Shown one piece after another: positions 10,860 to 23,199 of a DNA stretch of 64,000 nucleotides. A model generated the notes under the pieces. That model had not been told where the DNA came from. It searched no databases and saw only the letters and a program-made list of their open reading frames with translations. The stretch comes from Hydractinia symbiolongicarpus (Eukaryota; Cnidaria; Hydrozoa; Anthoathecata; Hydractiniidae), in the NCBI RefSeq assembly GCF_029227915.1, contig NC_079879.1, positions 5,952,001 through 6,016,000 of the forward strand, read 5' to 3'. The position numbers and the translations under genes are program-made. The stretch's first letter is position 1. Each line of letters starts with the position of its first letter.

Positions 10860-12680
10860 TTCACCCCTATCCTCAGGTTCTCTTTCCACCTAAGCCTGAG
10901 TTGTTATCACGGAGCGGCCAATATTAAGTGATTAAAAAGACAAAATGCCCTGGTAAAGAGGATGTTTATTCCTTGCAACAAAATAATTGCAGGAGTAAGA
11001 ATAACCCGGAAACAGGAAGAAGGAAAGTACATAAAGAAACAAAGTAGATGATCCTTTCAATTTTAAAGTTTATAGAAACATTTACGTCTTGAAACACAAC
11101 GTAAAAAATTCAGAGCTTAACTTCTCGTGGACAACAACATTTGATTTTCAATTTTACTCAGTTTTGGAAAAACACACAAACTACAAACGAACGGCCTTAC
11201 TCAAAGCGACACATACCTAAAGACGAATGTTTGTCGCGCCGTTCCGATATGAAAAAGAGACAAAGAGCTCTGGGACTGGGATCTGGTTCATGTTGAAAAA
11301 ATTAAAAGAGTTTCACACGAAGAGTGTTACAAAAGTGTCCACTGCACTGTGTTTTTAAAACCGAATGTTTTTAAAACATTTTCTAAAAGCTGAGGTGGCT
11401 TTTTGAAAATGTTTCATTTGTTTGTTACAGATTAAATATTTCTAATAAAAACACATTTCTAATAAATTAAAAAATGACTTTCCTTTTTACTCAATGGAAA
11501 AAAAGTTACCAAAAACTAACGAAAACTTACATATATGTTTTTTATAATTAAAAAATTTAAACATTTATATTCTGCGAAAGATATTTATTTTAAGACATGA
11601 TGAATAAAATTACTTTCAGACAATCACAGGAGACACAGTTTTTTGTGTTCAGCATTCTCTCGCTTCGTTCATTCAGAGTGCGTTTGTTCACATCCCCGCG
11701 GAATTACGTCACACAAGTTAGTAATTTACCGAACAGAAAGGCCTCATCGACACTGCCATGGCAGGAACCGTAGTACTGCTTTGGCCTTAAATATCTTAAT
11801 ATCTTTGGTTCAAAGCACACAAATATAAAAACTTACACAGTTCATATTCACGCTACAATGAACATTTTAAGCACATCTTATTATCAATCGTTAGTTCTCC
11901 TTAGTCTAAATTTCCTGGTTCTAACAAAACCATAGTGCTGTATTTTTTAAAACACCGCAGGCCCACTTTATGCTGTATCAAGAATTATTGAGCCTTGACT
12001 GGGTATAAATTTAATATCTCGATAAAAACTAAGAAATGTTGTATAAATAAGTAAATCCTACATCATTCGATGAATCTCTTTTTTTATCAAACCAAATGTT
12101 TTGAAATAATATGTCAAACAAAAGGTATACTTATACCTATGAATTATTAAAGAAACTTCACAGTATTCTTATGGTTCTTTAAAAAATTAATTTTTCTTTC
12201 ATTATATTTGTATATATAACGTTCCATCGATGTGTGAGAAATGCTGTTGGACAGTTGGGAGAAAGTTTTCATGAAGCAGGTAAATTATCTAGCATATGGT
12301 TGACATGGTTTGTACACAAACACAGACTATACTTTTATTAATTTTATTTTTATTAACAATTTCTTATAAAACAGCCATTTTTTTCCCCGTATGTTTTTGT
12401 AAAATATCAAATATTTTGAGTATTTTGTGAGATGAAATTTTAAAGTTAATGCGCAAAGTAACCTAAAAAATAAGCCAAATATCAACACCAAGGTTCTTAC
12501 ACAATCACAATCCCTTTGTGCTGTATCTATGGTTAGTTCTGTTACATTTTAATCGATTCTTAAACAATCCTAAATTAGCGTGTGTTTTTTTGCCTTCTAC
12601 ACTTTCACAATGTATTTCTTGCGAACATATCACAACTCTAAATTTAAGAACATTAAGCTTCAGGAATGCCTACACCTTAT

Positions 12681-12761
12681 CAACCTCGATCCCAGCGCCT
12701 GTAGCGTGTTTTTAATTTATCCGTATATCAAACAACGTTACAGGCCCTGGGATTGAGGATG
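12681..12761. mobile_element. 81-bp foldback element, CAACCTCG family
   Basis: The left end CAACCTCGATCCCAG and the right end CCTGGGATTGAGGATG are imperfect inverted repeats matching the family seen at 2738-2807. No clear target duplication remains. Confidence 0.6.
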
Positions 12762-13248
12762 ACTAACTCTTAAAATAAGAAAATACATAAGCCCAACAGG
12801 CTTAGTTGCAAAAGCAGGATTCTTTCACAGTAGCAATATACTGCAACCTTGTTTCTACATACCAACTGTAGGGTTTTGTGAAAACAAGTATTGGTGTGAA
12901 ATTACTTTCATAATTACATTTGATAATAATCATAACAGGATATGCTAGCGTAAAATTTTTCTTAAAAAATTCAACAGATTTGATTTTTACAAAGCAAGAA
13001 AAACATAACTGGGATAAGGACGTTTTTATTTTAGCTCAAATCAGAATGAAACAGGGAGTGATTTAACCAACGTAAGACTTACAAGTTGAATTTGAAACAG
13101 AGGTTAACATGTTCCGCGTAATAAAATTGTTATTACATTTACTTATACCTTAGGAAGTGTAAATTCGTTTTACTAAAGAACTTATTTGTTTGTATCGACA
13201 TGTGAAATATGACGTCAAATAGTTTACTTCTTGTTTAGGCTTCATGCG

Positions 13249-16200
13249 ATGCTCGTGTCAAAAAAATGGTTTATTTGCTTCGCTTCTTTTTTGATACAAC
13301 TTACTGTGTTCGGAATTCACAACAACTTTGGATTAATCTTTCATAACTTATTAAAAGCCTTTAAACAAGAACCAGCAGAAACAGGTAAACAAATATTTTT
13401 CAAATATAAAACAACGGACAGCAAGAAGTAATCAGATACATTTCAGTAAAGTTTTTTATCACTGGCATATCTTCATGCACTGTCCAAGGAAACGCAAGCT
13501 CTTCTAGGGATTCTTAAATGTTAACTTCACCCTCAGGGCTAATAATCTTTCTTAGCTTGGTCACAGGACGAATTATTTTCTGCTAGTAAGTGGAGAAACA
13601 AAACTCAGTTATATATCCACTTTGTTGAGTTGTAATAAACTACATCGTACCCATGACCATTTTGTAACTCAGAGGTTGTGTTTGCATTTTTTCATTAAGA
13701 CGCTTTTTTTCCTATTGTAAGAAAAGGTAAAAAACCTAGGAACAAGGTTTGTTCTAGAGTAATGGGAAAACATTCCATGCGAAAAAAATTTTACAAGGTC
13801 TGCAAAACTACGGGACGTAATGGACTTTTATTTCGAGAATTTTTATCCACTAGGAAGGAGTATGATGAACGAAATCTCTCCCTTAGAGCTTATTTTTTTG
13901 CTTTCTGTTATATGTGACTGACGCGTGTTATGATTTTGATGTCAGAGATATTAATCCATTTTAACATGTATGTTTTTCCTTTCAGCATGGATTGGCTCGC
14001 TCGCCATGGGTATAACATTCTTTGTAAGTCCATTCTCAAGCCTTATCACGACAAGAATCGGGTTTAGATCTCTCATCATCACCTCCACAGTTATATGCGT
14101 TTTTGCTTTATTATTATCGTCATTTGCTTCAAGTATTCATTGGCTACCGTTATCATACAGCCTCTTTTGGGGAGCAGGTGCTGGATTTGCTAACCACGCA
14201 TCGTTAGTGTTATTGCAACAAAACTTTTATGACAAATTATCATTAGCAAATGGAATTGCAACTAGCGGGACAGGTGTTGGTACACTAATTTTAGGTCCTC
14301 TGTTAAATTATTTGTTAACAAAACATAGCTTTAGATGGGCATTTCGAGCATGCGCAGTACTTCCATTGTTATTTCTTTTCTCGCTTCCATTTATAAAGAA
14401 AAATGAAGAAGAAGTCAGCAATTTCTTTTTTCAAACATCAGAAGATTTACTACAGAATAATAACAACAATTCTCATGAAAATCAAGATGGTACCAACAGA
14501 AACAGTAATGGCGGTGTTAGCTGCCACAATCAAATTATTACTAGTGATCATGAAAACACAATGCTGTATAATGGTTCTGATCAAAATTCAAAGAAAGGAT
14601 TATCTTTCCTTCGTATAAAAAAATCTGCCTGTAAAGAAATATTTAACAAAGAGATTTGGACAAACCGAGCCTACGTAATCTTTGTAATTGGAATCTCAAC
14701 TTTTCTATTTGGATATTTCATTCCTTTTGTTTTTCTGGTAGGTACAATTTTTGTTCTAGTGTTTATGTTTCCTGGACGAAGAGTCCTTTGCTTTGCGTCA
14801 AACACATTTGTTTTTATAAATACTAAATGTAGATCTGAAATAAACTGTGGGTCCCACTCGAATTATAAGAATATATATTAACGATAACTTCTACATTCAA
14901 TTGAGCTTAGGATCCCTATTGTACAGTTGGGATATAAATTAAAATACATCTTGCAAGAATCTTCCTTCACGAAAGTCCGCTACACATTTAATAATCCTTT
15001 TTGATATACATAAAACTTCTTCGTCTGATAAGCCATGCCATGTAAAGCTTCTTTTTTTATCAAAACCAAGATTGTACATGTTATCTCAAGCTATTATCAA
15101 TAAGTCTGACTTAGAAAACAAACCTTCCTAGTAATAATAGAGAAAGATATTTCTTCAAGGTCACGCTAGATGAAAGTCAAATTAAAAAAAAAGTCGATAA
15201 CGAAAGCTCTCAAAAACTTTTCAGTTGTCAGATGCGGAATTTTTAAAGTTTACTCGTTAGAGCCACATCTCTCATCGGCGACTTGTTATTTCATAATTCA
15301 TATGATTTTAGAAAATGTTTTTCTAATTTCAGATTGAGCATGCTACCTTAAATGGAGTACCTACTAATCAAGCACAATTTCTTGTTGGTATATTAGCCAT
15401 AACTGCAACGATCATGAAAGTAATGTCTGGTTTGATATTGGACTTACAACATCTCTTGGGAAGAAAAACACTCTTTCTTATATCTATGTATTGCATGGCA
15501 TTTTCCCACTTAATCGTTGCTTTTGCGACAGAATACTGGATGTTCTGTTTATACGCTGTTGTGTTTGGAATATGCGAAGGTTGTTTTGTTGGCCAACTCG
15601 CTGCAGTTATCGTTGATGTGATACATTGCAGAACACAAGTTAGCATAGCGTTAGGAAATTTATTTGCCATAATGTCTGTACCAATAATGGCAGGTCCAGT
15701 AGTTGCAGGTAAACACAATTTTTGTAGGAAAAAATATTATTTTCGTAATTTGCAACAGTCCTTGGTGTACATGAAAAGCATGGCTGAGGCAAGATAACTA
15801 AAACCAACTATGACAATCTGATTGACTATATATTTTAACGTCAAGCATCAGCAAAAAGATATTAAATCGTATTAACCATATTTGGCGTGGGCTTTTTTGG
15901 CTTTGAAAGTATAAAGAAGTAGGGGGGAGTGCTCGCAGTTTATAACTTCTGACAAAGTTATAGTTATGTAGTATAAGACAAAGTGAATAAATTATCATAA
16001 GTATTGTTGTTGACGTCAGTTGTTTTATGACGTCATCAGTTGTTGTACAATTAGGCATTACCTCTTGAAATCGCAATTGAGAACGTTATGAGCAATATTT
16101 CGACATTCTGTTTTGTGTTTTGCACATAAAAGTAGATAAGTAAGTATTGGCAAATCCTGAAAACCTGATACGTTTTCTATATCGGATTAGAATTGTAAAA

Positions 16201-16870
16201 TTCAAAGAAAACGGATTCGACATATGGCAAAAGTTAGCTGTTTAAATTAGAAAATTAATAACATATAACATAAACATCTTGTTAAAATTTTATGCTCATA
16301 TGATTATTGGATCAGAATTTATAGCATTTCCGTGTTTACTATGATGGTTTTAAGCAATATCTTATAACTTGTGACGTCATCAACAGGTGGAGTCAAAATT
16401 TTTGGCAAAGTTGCTAGTCATAAAATTTATCTTCAAAGCATGAAATAAATTTTTAATTTAGCGGAAATATCATATTAACAACATACCTAACGTCCAATTT
16501 ATGCACTACTTTAGTATTCATTGGTGAGGAGAGGCACTTTTCCAAAAATTAAATTTACTTTGTAGAACATCTTACTTTATTCATTTTAGGCAAGCTATCT
16601 GGTTTACTGCATGGTTATAAAATAGCCTTTCTTATATCCGCTTCAGTATGTTTTGTTGGAGCTCTTATAACTACACTAATAAAGCTATACGAAGAAGTTC
16701 CAACACCATCGTTGGGCGTTCAAATAAATTCTTGTACGGCAAGAATACAAACAGAGAACAATATGATGAACAATGGTTGTACTGGAGAAAGCTTGGTGGC
16801 TAACAACATCGTCACTTTTACAGCTTTTACGAGAAGTTTATCATATCGCGAACAACCTAGATATTTGTAG
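13249..16870 (+). CDS. Monocarboxylate-transporter-like MFS carrier (SLC16 family)
   Basis: Four coding exons, 13249-13384, 13986-14737, 15333-15708 and 16590-16870, join in phase to a 514-aa protein ending at TAG 16868-16870. It has about 12 hydrophobic segments, six on each side of a long polar, Asn-rich loop (around residues 190-240), the usual MFS layout with cytosolic termini. KLSLANGIATSGTGVG fits the SLC16 signature around TM5 (family form LANGLAxAGSxVG). The [DE]G[GS]W start motif of classical MCT1-4 is absent: the N-terminus reads SKKWFICFASF, more like the MCT10/aromatic-amino-acid branch. In this family it would be a plasma-membrane carrier for small carboxylates or amino acids; the substrate cannot be read. 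An out-of-frame ATG at 13244 opens a 16-codon uORF (to 13294) that overlaps the start. The AG at 13237-13238 suggests an upstream non-coding exon. Confidence 0.87.
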
Positions 16871-18762
16871 CAGTCTTTTCTTAGTGTGTTTATACACGTA
16901 TTTGAAAATTCGTAGAAAATTTTGCTCATTTTTAATTTTCTTAAACATCCAACAACAAGAACAGCAACTACAGTTAATTAGCCTAAACTACGCTGTTTCA
17001 GCCTTAAATATTATGAACGTGCCCCAAAGTGTTCCAAAATACAGATGCATGTCCCGCTAAGTGCCCGGGTGTGAAAACAACAACAATAACAACAATAACA
17101 ACAACAACAACAACAACAACAAAAGTACAGCAACAATTCCGCTCTAATTTCAACAATTTACACATTAAAAAAGAAGCAGGCTGATGGCTTAAAAACTTTT
17201 ATTTTTTTCTCAGTAATATAATGCTCTTAAGAATCCTAAATCTGTTAGCAAAACTAATAACTCTGTTTAAATTACGAAATAACAGGTAGGATATCTAAGC
17301 TATTCCTACGGAAATCAACTTTGATTGTATAAACTCTGTTTATTTAGTGCAATAAAAGGAATAGTTACTTTGAAGAGTCTCAAAAAAACATCTAATGAAA
17401 ATGTATACAACATCGTTGGCTCTATTTTCGTACATGGAAAATTACAAATTTTATTTCCTACCTACGAAGAATCATAGTATTTTGTCTATTCCTAGAACAA
17501 CTGGCCAATTCTCACGAGTCAGTATTCAGGCAAAGTTCTTCTTTGGTAGATGCGTGTTAGCCGAGTAACTAACGTCGAAAATGTTCTAACTGCACTTTCC
17601 AACATTGACCCGATTATTGATCAGAAGAAAAATGAAAGTGTGCTGATGAGAGCAAGAATTAGTACACTTAGTATAATTTTGAATGTAACAAAATAAGGTA
17701 AAAGAGCAAACTCAATCAGGGCCGCCGAAATCGGCAATTAGGGGGGCGGGACATTGGGAATATAGTCTAGTTCGTCGATTGTCGTTTTTGCCGGCGTTGC
17801 ATAGCGGAATTTTAGTGAGGAAAATAATTTGTGTTTGTTATGATTTATAGATAATGTTTCTCACGGTTAAATAATAAACTTAACACTGAGTGTATAAACA
17901 GGTTAGTTAAGTTGTATGGCTAAAAAACTTAGATTGATTATATATGAGTTTCATGTTTTTGTTTAAAAAGACACCAAGCTGGGAAAATTGGTTTGTGAAT
18001 ATTGTGAGCAGTTAGTTTGTTAAAGATTTGTATTTACTTGTAGGGTAGACTAGATGCCGGTGGGAATCCAGCTTGAGCCATCTTGCATTGCGATTATCTA
18101 ACAAAAAGTATTCGTAAACTCTCCTCTTCTATCAAAGCACCTTTTAAAAAAGATCAAACAATTCGTTTCCCATCTGGAGCACGTCTAAAACATGATTCTT
18201 TATTATGGTTTCTTAATCACATAACACTGCGGAGAACTTTCAAAATACATCTTTTAATTTTCCTAATTATTTAAGATTGTTAGCATGTGATTATTTTCAG
18301 CTACGATTGTTTGCGTCAACCGACAAAAAGATGTTATTTCTCCTCCAGGCAATTTAGTCACCAGTGCCTTCTAGGGCTTCCTAAAATGCTGATCTTCGGA
18401 TGAAACAAGTATTGACCGGTGATACTTCCACGGGCATAAACATTAGAACTTTTAAATTATTCGTGCTCTTGAAAAGTGTGTTAACAACACTTTGTTTAAT
18501 TTTAAAATTATATTACAATTTTTTATGTTACACAATAAATTAGCCATTAATAACAAAACTAAAATGAAATATGATATAAATATTAGATGAGAAAATTGAC
18601 ACAAGATTGAATTGTCCTCGTAGTTGGAAATGTGTGCGTTCTCGTCCAAAAAAAGAAGCATCAGGTTGGTCTAGGTACGATGGAAGCAGAGCTTTTTTTT
18701 CAGGTAAAATTCTTTCAGTTAGCAAACTTATTCTCTCTAACTCAACGTTAATATCGAACCCA
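16871..18762. other. Intergenic region between convergent transporter and zinc-finger genes
   Basis: 1.9 kb holding two 3' UTRs. A CAA microsatellite lies at 17078-17122 and a short GC-rich patch at ~17720-17760 contains the palindrome GCCGAAATCGGC. An ORF at 18083-18274 has no recognisable domain. No further gene is supported. Confidence 0.55.
17078..17122. repeat. (CAA)n microsatellite
   Basis: An interrupted run of CAA/ACAATA trinucleotides just downstream of the transporter stop codon. Confidence 0.9.
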
Positions 18763-21700
18763 TCATGCCTTGAAATTGGATGTTTGATCTACACCAATTA
18801 AATCCGAAATGTCTTGCTTACTTAGCGGGCTCACTTTGCTGTCACGGACAGTTAGTTGATCCCTTGATGGATAGATGCACTTGTGTTTTAAGAAAATGTC
18901 CTGAGTAGAAAATGTTCTTTTGCATTCCGTACACCTCAGCAACGGAGAATTGATCGTATTGCCGTACGTTCGTCCATGGTAGGCGCGGTGGGGTAACCAG
19001 ATGTTCATGTCTTTGAATCCATGATAACAAACAGGGCACAAATATTCTGAATGTGTTATACGGTGCTTAAGTAGCGATGACTTGTTGTAAAACACCATAT
19101 CGCAACTTGAACACTCCATCATTGTGTGTTTTGCTCTGTGTTGATACCAAGCAGACGCATCGTAGAACTCTTCATCGCAGAACTCACAAGGAAAACTCTC
19201 GTGTGTAGACAGATGCCGCTTAAACTTTCGCACGCAGTAGAAAACTGCGTGGCATTTATGACATTCGTGAACTACATGGTTAGATAAATGGCGTAAGAGC
19301 TGACTGCGGCGATAAAATCTTTTATTACATTTTTCACATTTTGTTTCAGCAATTTTATCTGATTCCAAATTATCCGATAGTTTAATTTTGTTCTTATTTG
19401 CCTTATAACTTTCCAGCGTTAAGGTCATGTTTACAGACTCACCATAATTGGATTTATTTCCGCTACTTGATGACTCTCCACCACTGCTGTCGTTGTCGCT
19501 ACCCTCTCTCTCTGTTTGCTTGTCTTCCTTCTTATAAGTGGAGGCCATTGTTAACGTATTCAAATAGTTCATATGATCCTTTTCTTCAAGTTGTGTGACG
19601 AAACTTGATTTCTCGTCATGCCAATCATCAACATCATGCCGATATTGAGAATTACTCTCATTTATAATTTGCGCATACTCTTTGTGTTCCACACCTGTAT
19701 TTCTTCTCTTGTTGTTGAGGTATATCGAATCGACATTTTTAGTGTGTTTAACCACGGATGTTGAATCAAACACACTTCGTTTAAAATATTGCATATCTTT
19801 TTTAAGGTGCCTTTTATAACAGAATTCTTTGCTGGTCTCACATTCTCTTCTATCAGTTAAAGACGGACAGTGCCTCTCATGGAGGTGTCTATCTTGATGG
19901 CATTGTACGTTGGGTTGTCTAGGCTGGTTTAAGTATGGGGACCAAATTTTGCTTATTTTTGGCGTAGTCTCACTAAATGGATTGCTGAAATTGCTGTTGT
20001 CATGTTTACCACTGCTGTTATTGTCATTGTTGTTGTTGCTGGTGGTGCTTGTGTTATCGTTTTTATTGTTGTTCTCAATGTTTTTGTCATTGTTGTTGTT
20101 GTTGACATTGTCTTTTTTGTTGTTGTTGTCCTCGTTGCTGTTGTTGTTATTGGGATCTTTATAATCCTCTTGTCTCGATTTCTTTAATTTTGAAACAATA
20201 TTTTCCAGTTTGTGTGTTGTTCGACGTTTTAAACGGTTAACTTTCGTGATACTCTTGCCAGTACGATCTAACATTGTTGTTCGACTCATTTGATCGATAC
20301 TGAACGGTGACGGCTTCTCAGATGGATTAGACTTGGGTAAATACTCATAACACTTTTCGCACTAGAATATAAAATAAAAAACAGTGTTAAATTCATATTA
20401 ATTAAATGATCTTAAATTGTCACTCAGAGTTCACAGCGTCGCTTTCTAATATGGATGTCTGTGTACTTTCGTTTTGATTTACAATCACAGAAATATTTCT
20501 AACAACCTAGCCACCATGCCGTCATGTAAACATAAGCATGCAACAAGTAATTGGCACAATGATGACTTTTGAATTTTTTTACATCTTTATTCCAATCAAA
20601 GGTGTGTTATAAATAAAAAATAAATAACACAATAAGTGTCTAACACTTACAAGGAGGTTGTTTCTACGTCTCATTTACTACGCAGCAATGCTACCATTTT
20701 AACATACGTAAATAAAGGAGACATAAGTCTAAGCATTGGACAAAAAATTTTTTTTAATGCACTAATTCTTATGCCAACTTCGGCTCATAATTTCCTCTTT
20801 CTCAGCTCACATTGTTTTTATCAAACGTTATTAGCCACACAATCCCATTACCAAATTTATTACGCGGATGAGTAAGATTTATTTCAGTGCTTTACTTTAA
20901 TTAGAAATGTTCAAATTTATTCACATCATAATTGTTACTTTTGACAAACGATATGAAAAAATTCTTTTTTTAAGTGGGATGCCGGCAGCTAAATTTAAGC
21001 GGTTCCGATTTAATCAAAGTTTTTACCTACGGCGATAAGTCTCTAAAACATCTAAAACACCGCTTTTGTCTGTAATTATTTCTGCATAAATTAACGCTCT
21101 ATCTAACAGTTTAGCGCGGTATTTATTTTATTTTGCCACCTTCAAAATGACTTTTTTCCATTCTTGATGGGTACCGCTTTATAGTTAAGTTAATTATATA
21201 TTTATATCTACATTCTACGGCTAGGTTGTTAAGCGCAGATCGAGTATTATTTTTCTTTTTATATTTCTATTTTTGTTGAAATGCAGTTTATATTATGCAA
21301 CTGGTTCATGAATCATGAAACGGGCCAGTGGCACCAGAGCTTTGTATTTTATTTCAACTTGTTTTAGAAATTCGGGATTTATTTGTTTACTTTTTCAACT
21401 AGTGAAACTAATGCTGTTTTGACTTGTGAAGGCTAACTTGGTTTTTAAAGATAAAAAAATCAATGGGAAATTGTGGTGTATCTTCCAAAAATTAGTACGA
21501 TAATTACAACCTTGTATCCCAGGGCTTTTTGTCTCTCATATGTAAAAAGAGACAACAGGTCCTGGGATTGAGGTTGCGAAAGTTAATGACAAAAAAAAGT
21601 TGATACTAGTAGACAAAAGATGATTCAAAGAGTAACAGGAAATATATATCAAAAATTCAAATTCTTCAAGTAATCTTGTCAATAATAAAACCATGCAAGA

Positions 21701-23199
21701 ACCTTTGTTTCAAATCTTTGATTTGTCAATATCAATCTCTCCCCCAGTGATATATTGATTTGTTGTAAAAAAACAGAATCCGATCCGACGTAGATATTTT
21801 AGTGAATTTTTTAAGCAGCAACTTGAATTGAAAGCAAAATAGGGATAACAACGCCCATCTTGGGAAAGAAATCTGGAGACGAGTTTGCTGTATACCGCAG
21901 GTTTTGAAAAAGTTTTAGGTTACTACTCTAGTAAAGATAATTTATTAAGATTATTCTCAGTGAGGACTTATGACAATCTGAGGTTGTCATATCATTATAT
22001 TATGGCATTCAGATTAAGGCCTGGCAAACAAAAATAGGTTCTAAATGTAAATCATTCAACCTCATCCTTCCCTAGGGGTTATTAGGTTTTCCATATTTAG
22101 GCGTATATTTAGACTCCGTCAAAATATAAAACTACTTTATAAGCTCTGGCTGACCAAGCTGAAAATTATTCTCATTAAGCAAAAGAAACATACCTTTTTC
22201 CAATACTCTTGAATTTTGGATTTGTAATCCTTCAACAAATCTTCGTATTCCCACGTATCTTTCCACCTCACACGAAACATTCTTTCACCACTCTAAGAAA
22301 CAAATTGTAATTAAAATCGAAAGAAGGAGTAAATTCTTTTTATCATGGCCAGGGAAAATATATATCGAGTCAATTATAATGTCAATAAGAGAGGAATAAT
22401 GAAACACCACTACTACACAATCTGAGATCGTTTTTTATGAATGAGACATATTGTATTTCTTCCCTCTCTTTTCTCCCACTTCCTATAGCACTGGGGCAAG
22501 CATAAGGTTAGGTCGTTTATATTCCACATTCATCAAATATAACAAAAACGAGCAATTGCTACAATTAGAGAAACTGCTTATAAAGAAGTATGTTAGACTC
22601 ACATAGAAGTTGCTTTAAAAAGAACAGGATTTTATGCTTCTTCTCTCCTCTGATATGATGGTTATGTTAGGAAGAATTTATAATAATAATTCCCTTTTTA
22701 TGGGAATTCGTTTCAATATTATTACGAATAAAATCTAATAGAGGAAAAAAGTTGTTAAAATTTCACTTATGAGTAAAAGGAATCTTCGCAAGTTCACTTA
22801 AAAGAGACGGCACTTTTTAAAAGTCTAGTTAATCATACCGCAGGCTTTGTACTCGACCAAAGCTCTACTGTATTCTAAACGGTTATAACCTATCAGTTAT
22901 TTAAAACATTTCTTTTTTCTATTGGATTGCAAATTATAAAAGATGCCGACTGTTTAAAAGAATAAACCGACAACCAACTTAAAACAAAGTTACCGCCTTG
23001 AATTAAAAAAAAAATACACTTATGATAAAAAAAATTCAGGGTTAAAACATAAACTTAAATTTGTGGTAAAATATTTACGTTAGGAAAACTAATGTATTAT
23101 TCAAGAATTTATTTCTACCTTATTTATTGCAGTGTCCAGAATACCAGCCACTTCTGGTTGACTTAATTTTTTATCGGAAGCGCAAAAAAGTTCTTTCAT
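18763..23199 (-). CDS. Chromodomain plus six C2H2 zinc fingers, 592-aa nuclear protein
   Basis: Three coding exons on the minus strand: 23119-23199 (27 codons), 22194-22292 (33) and 18763-20361 (532 plus stop). All junctions are phase 0 and GT-AG. Exons 1-2 together encode a chromodomain-like fold at residues ~15-60: PEVAGILDTAINK continues into ERMFRVRWKDTWEYEDL and SKIQEYWKK, matching the family pattern (E-V-x-x-I-L ... Y-x-V-[KR]-W-K ... T-W-E ... L ... I-x-x-[YF]). The usual GYxxEEN loop is deleted. Exon 3 begins with CEKCYEYL, then a basic segment, a poly-Asn tract (~130-175) and six C2H2 fingers (~402-555), with linkers shorter or different from TGEKP. It is probably a chromatin-associated DNA-binding regulator. 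Of the three HP1 cage aromatics only the Trp of VRWK is clearly kept, so methyl-lysine binding is uncertain. The start ATG has A at -3. The frame is open further upstream, so a longer N-terminus is possible. Confidence 0.82.
21507..21576. mobile_element. 70-bp foldback element, CAACCTCG family, in intron 2 of the chromodomain gene
   Basis: The ends CAACCTTGTATCCCAGG and CCTGGGATTGAGGTTG are imperfect inverted repeats of the family. An inner inverted repeat, TTGTCTCT / AGAGACAA, makes almost the whole element able to fold back. Confidence 0.65.

Larger units (their letters stand above)
9448..13248. other. Intergenic region, BAG gene to MFS transporter
   Basis: This is 3.8 kb with no supportable gene. 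It holds a degenerate ~36-bp repeat (9738-10280), a pair of CGCGAA-containing repeats (10411-10470 and 10800-10859) and an 81-bp foldback element (12681-12761). An AG acceptor at 13237-13238 just before the transporter start suggests that an untranslated first exon of that gene lies somewhere upstream, unseen. Otherwise AT-rich. Confidence 0.6.

Noticed and set aside
19910-20187. Hydrophobic Val/Leu-rich ORFs on the plus strand
   Set aside because: They are the antisense of the poly-Asn tract in the chromodomain/zinc-finger gene.
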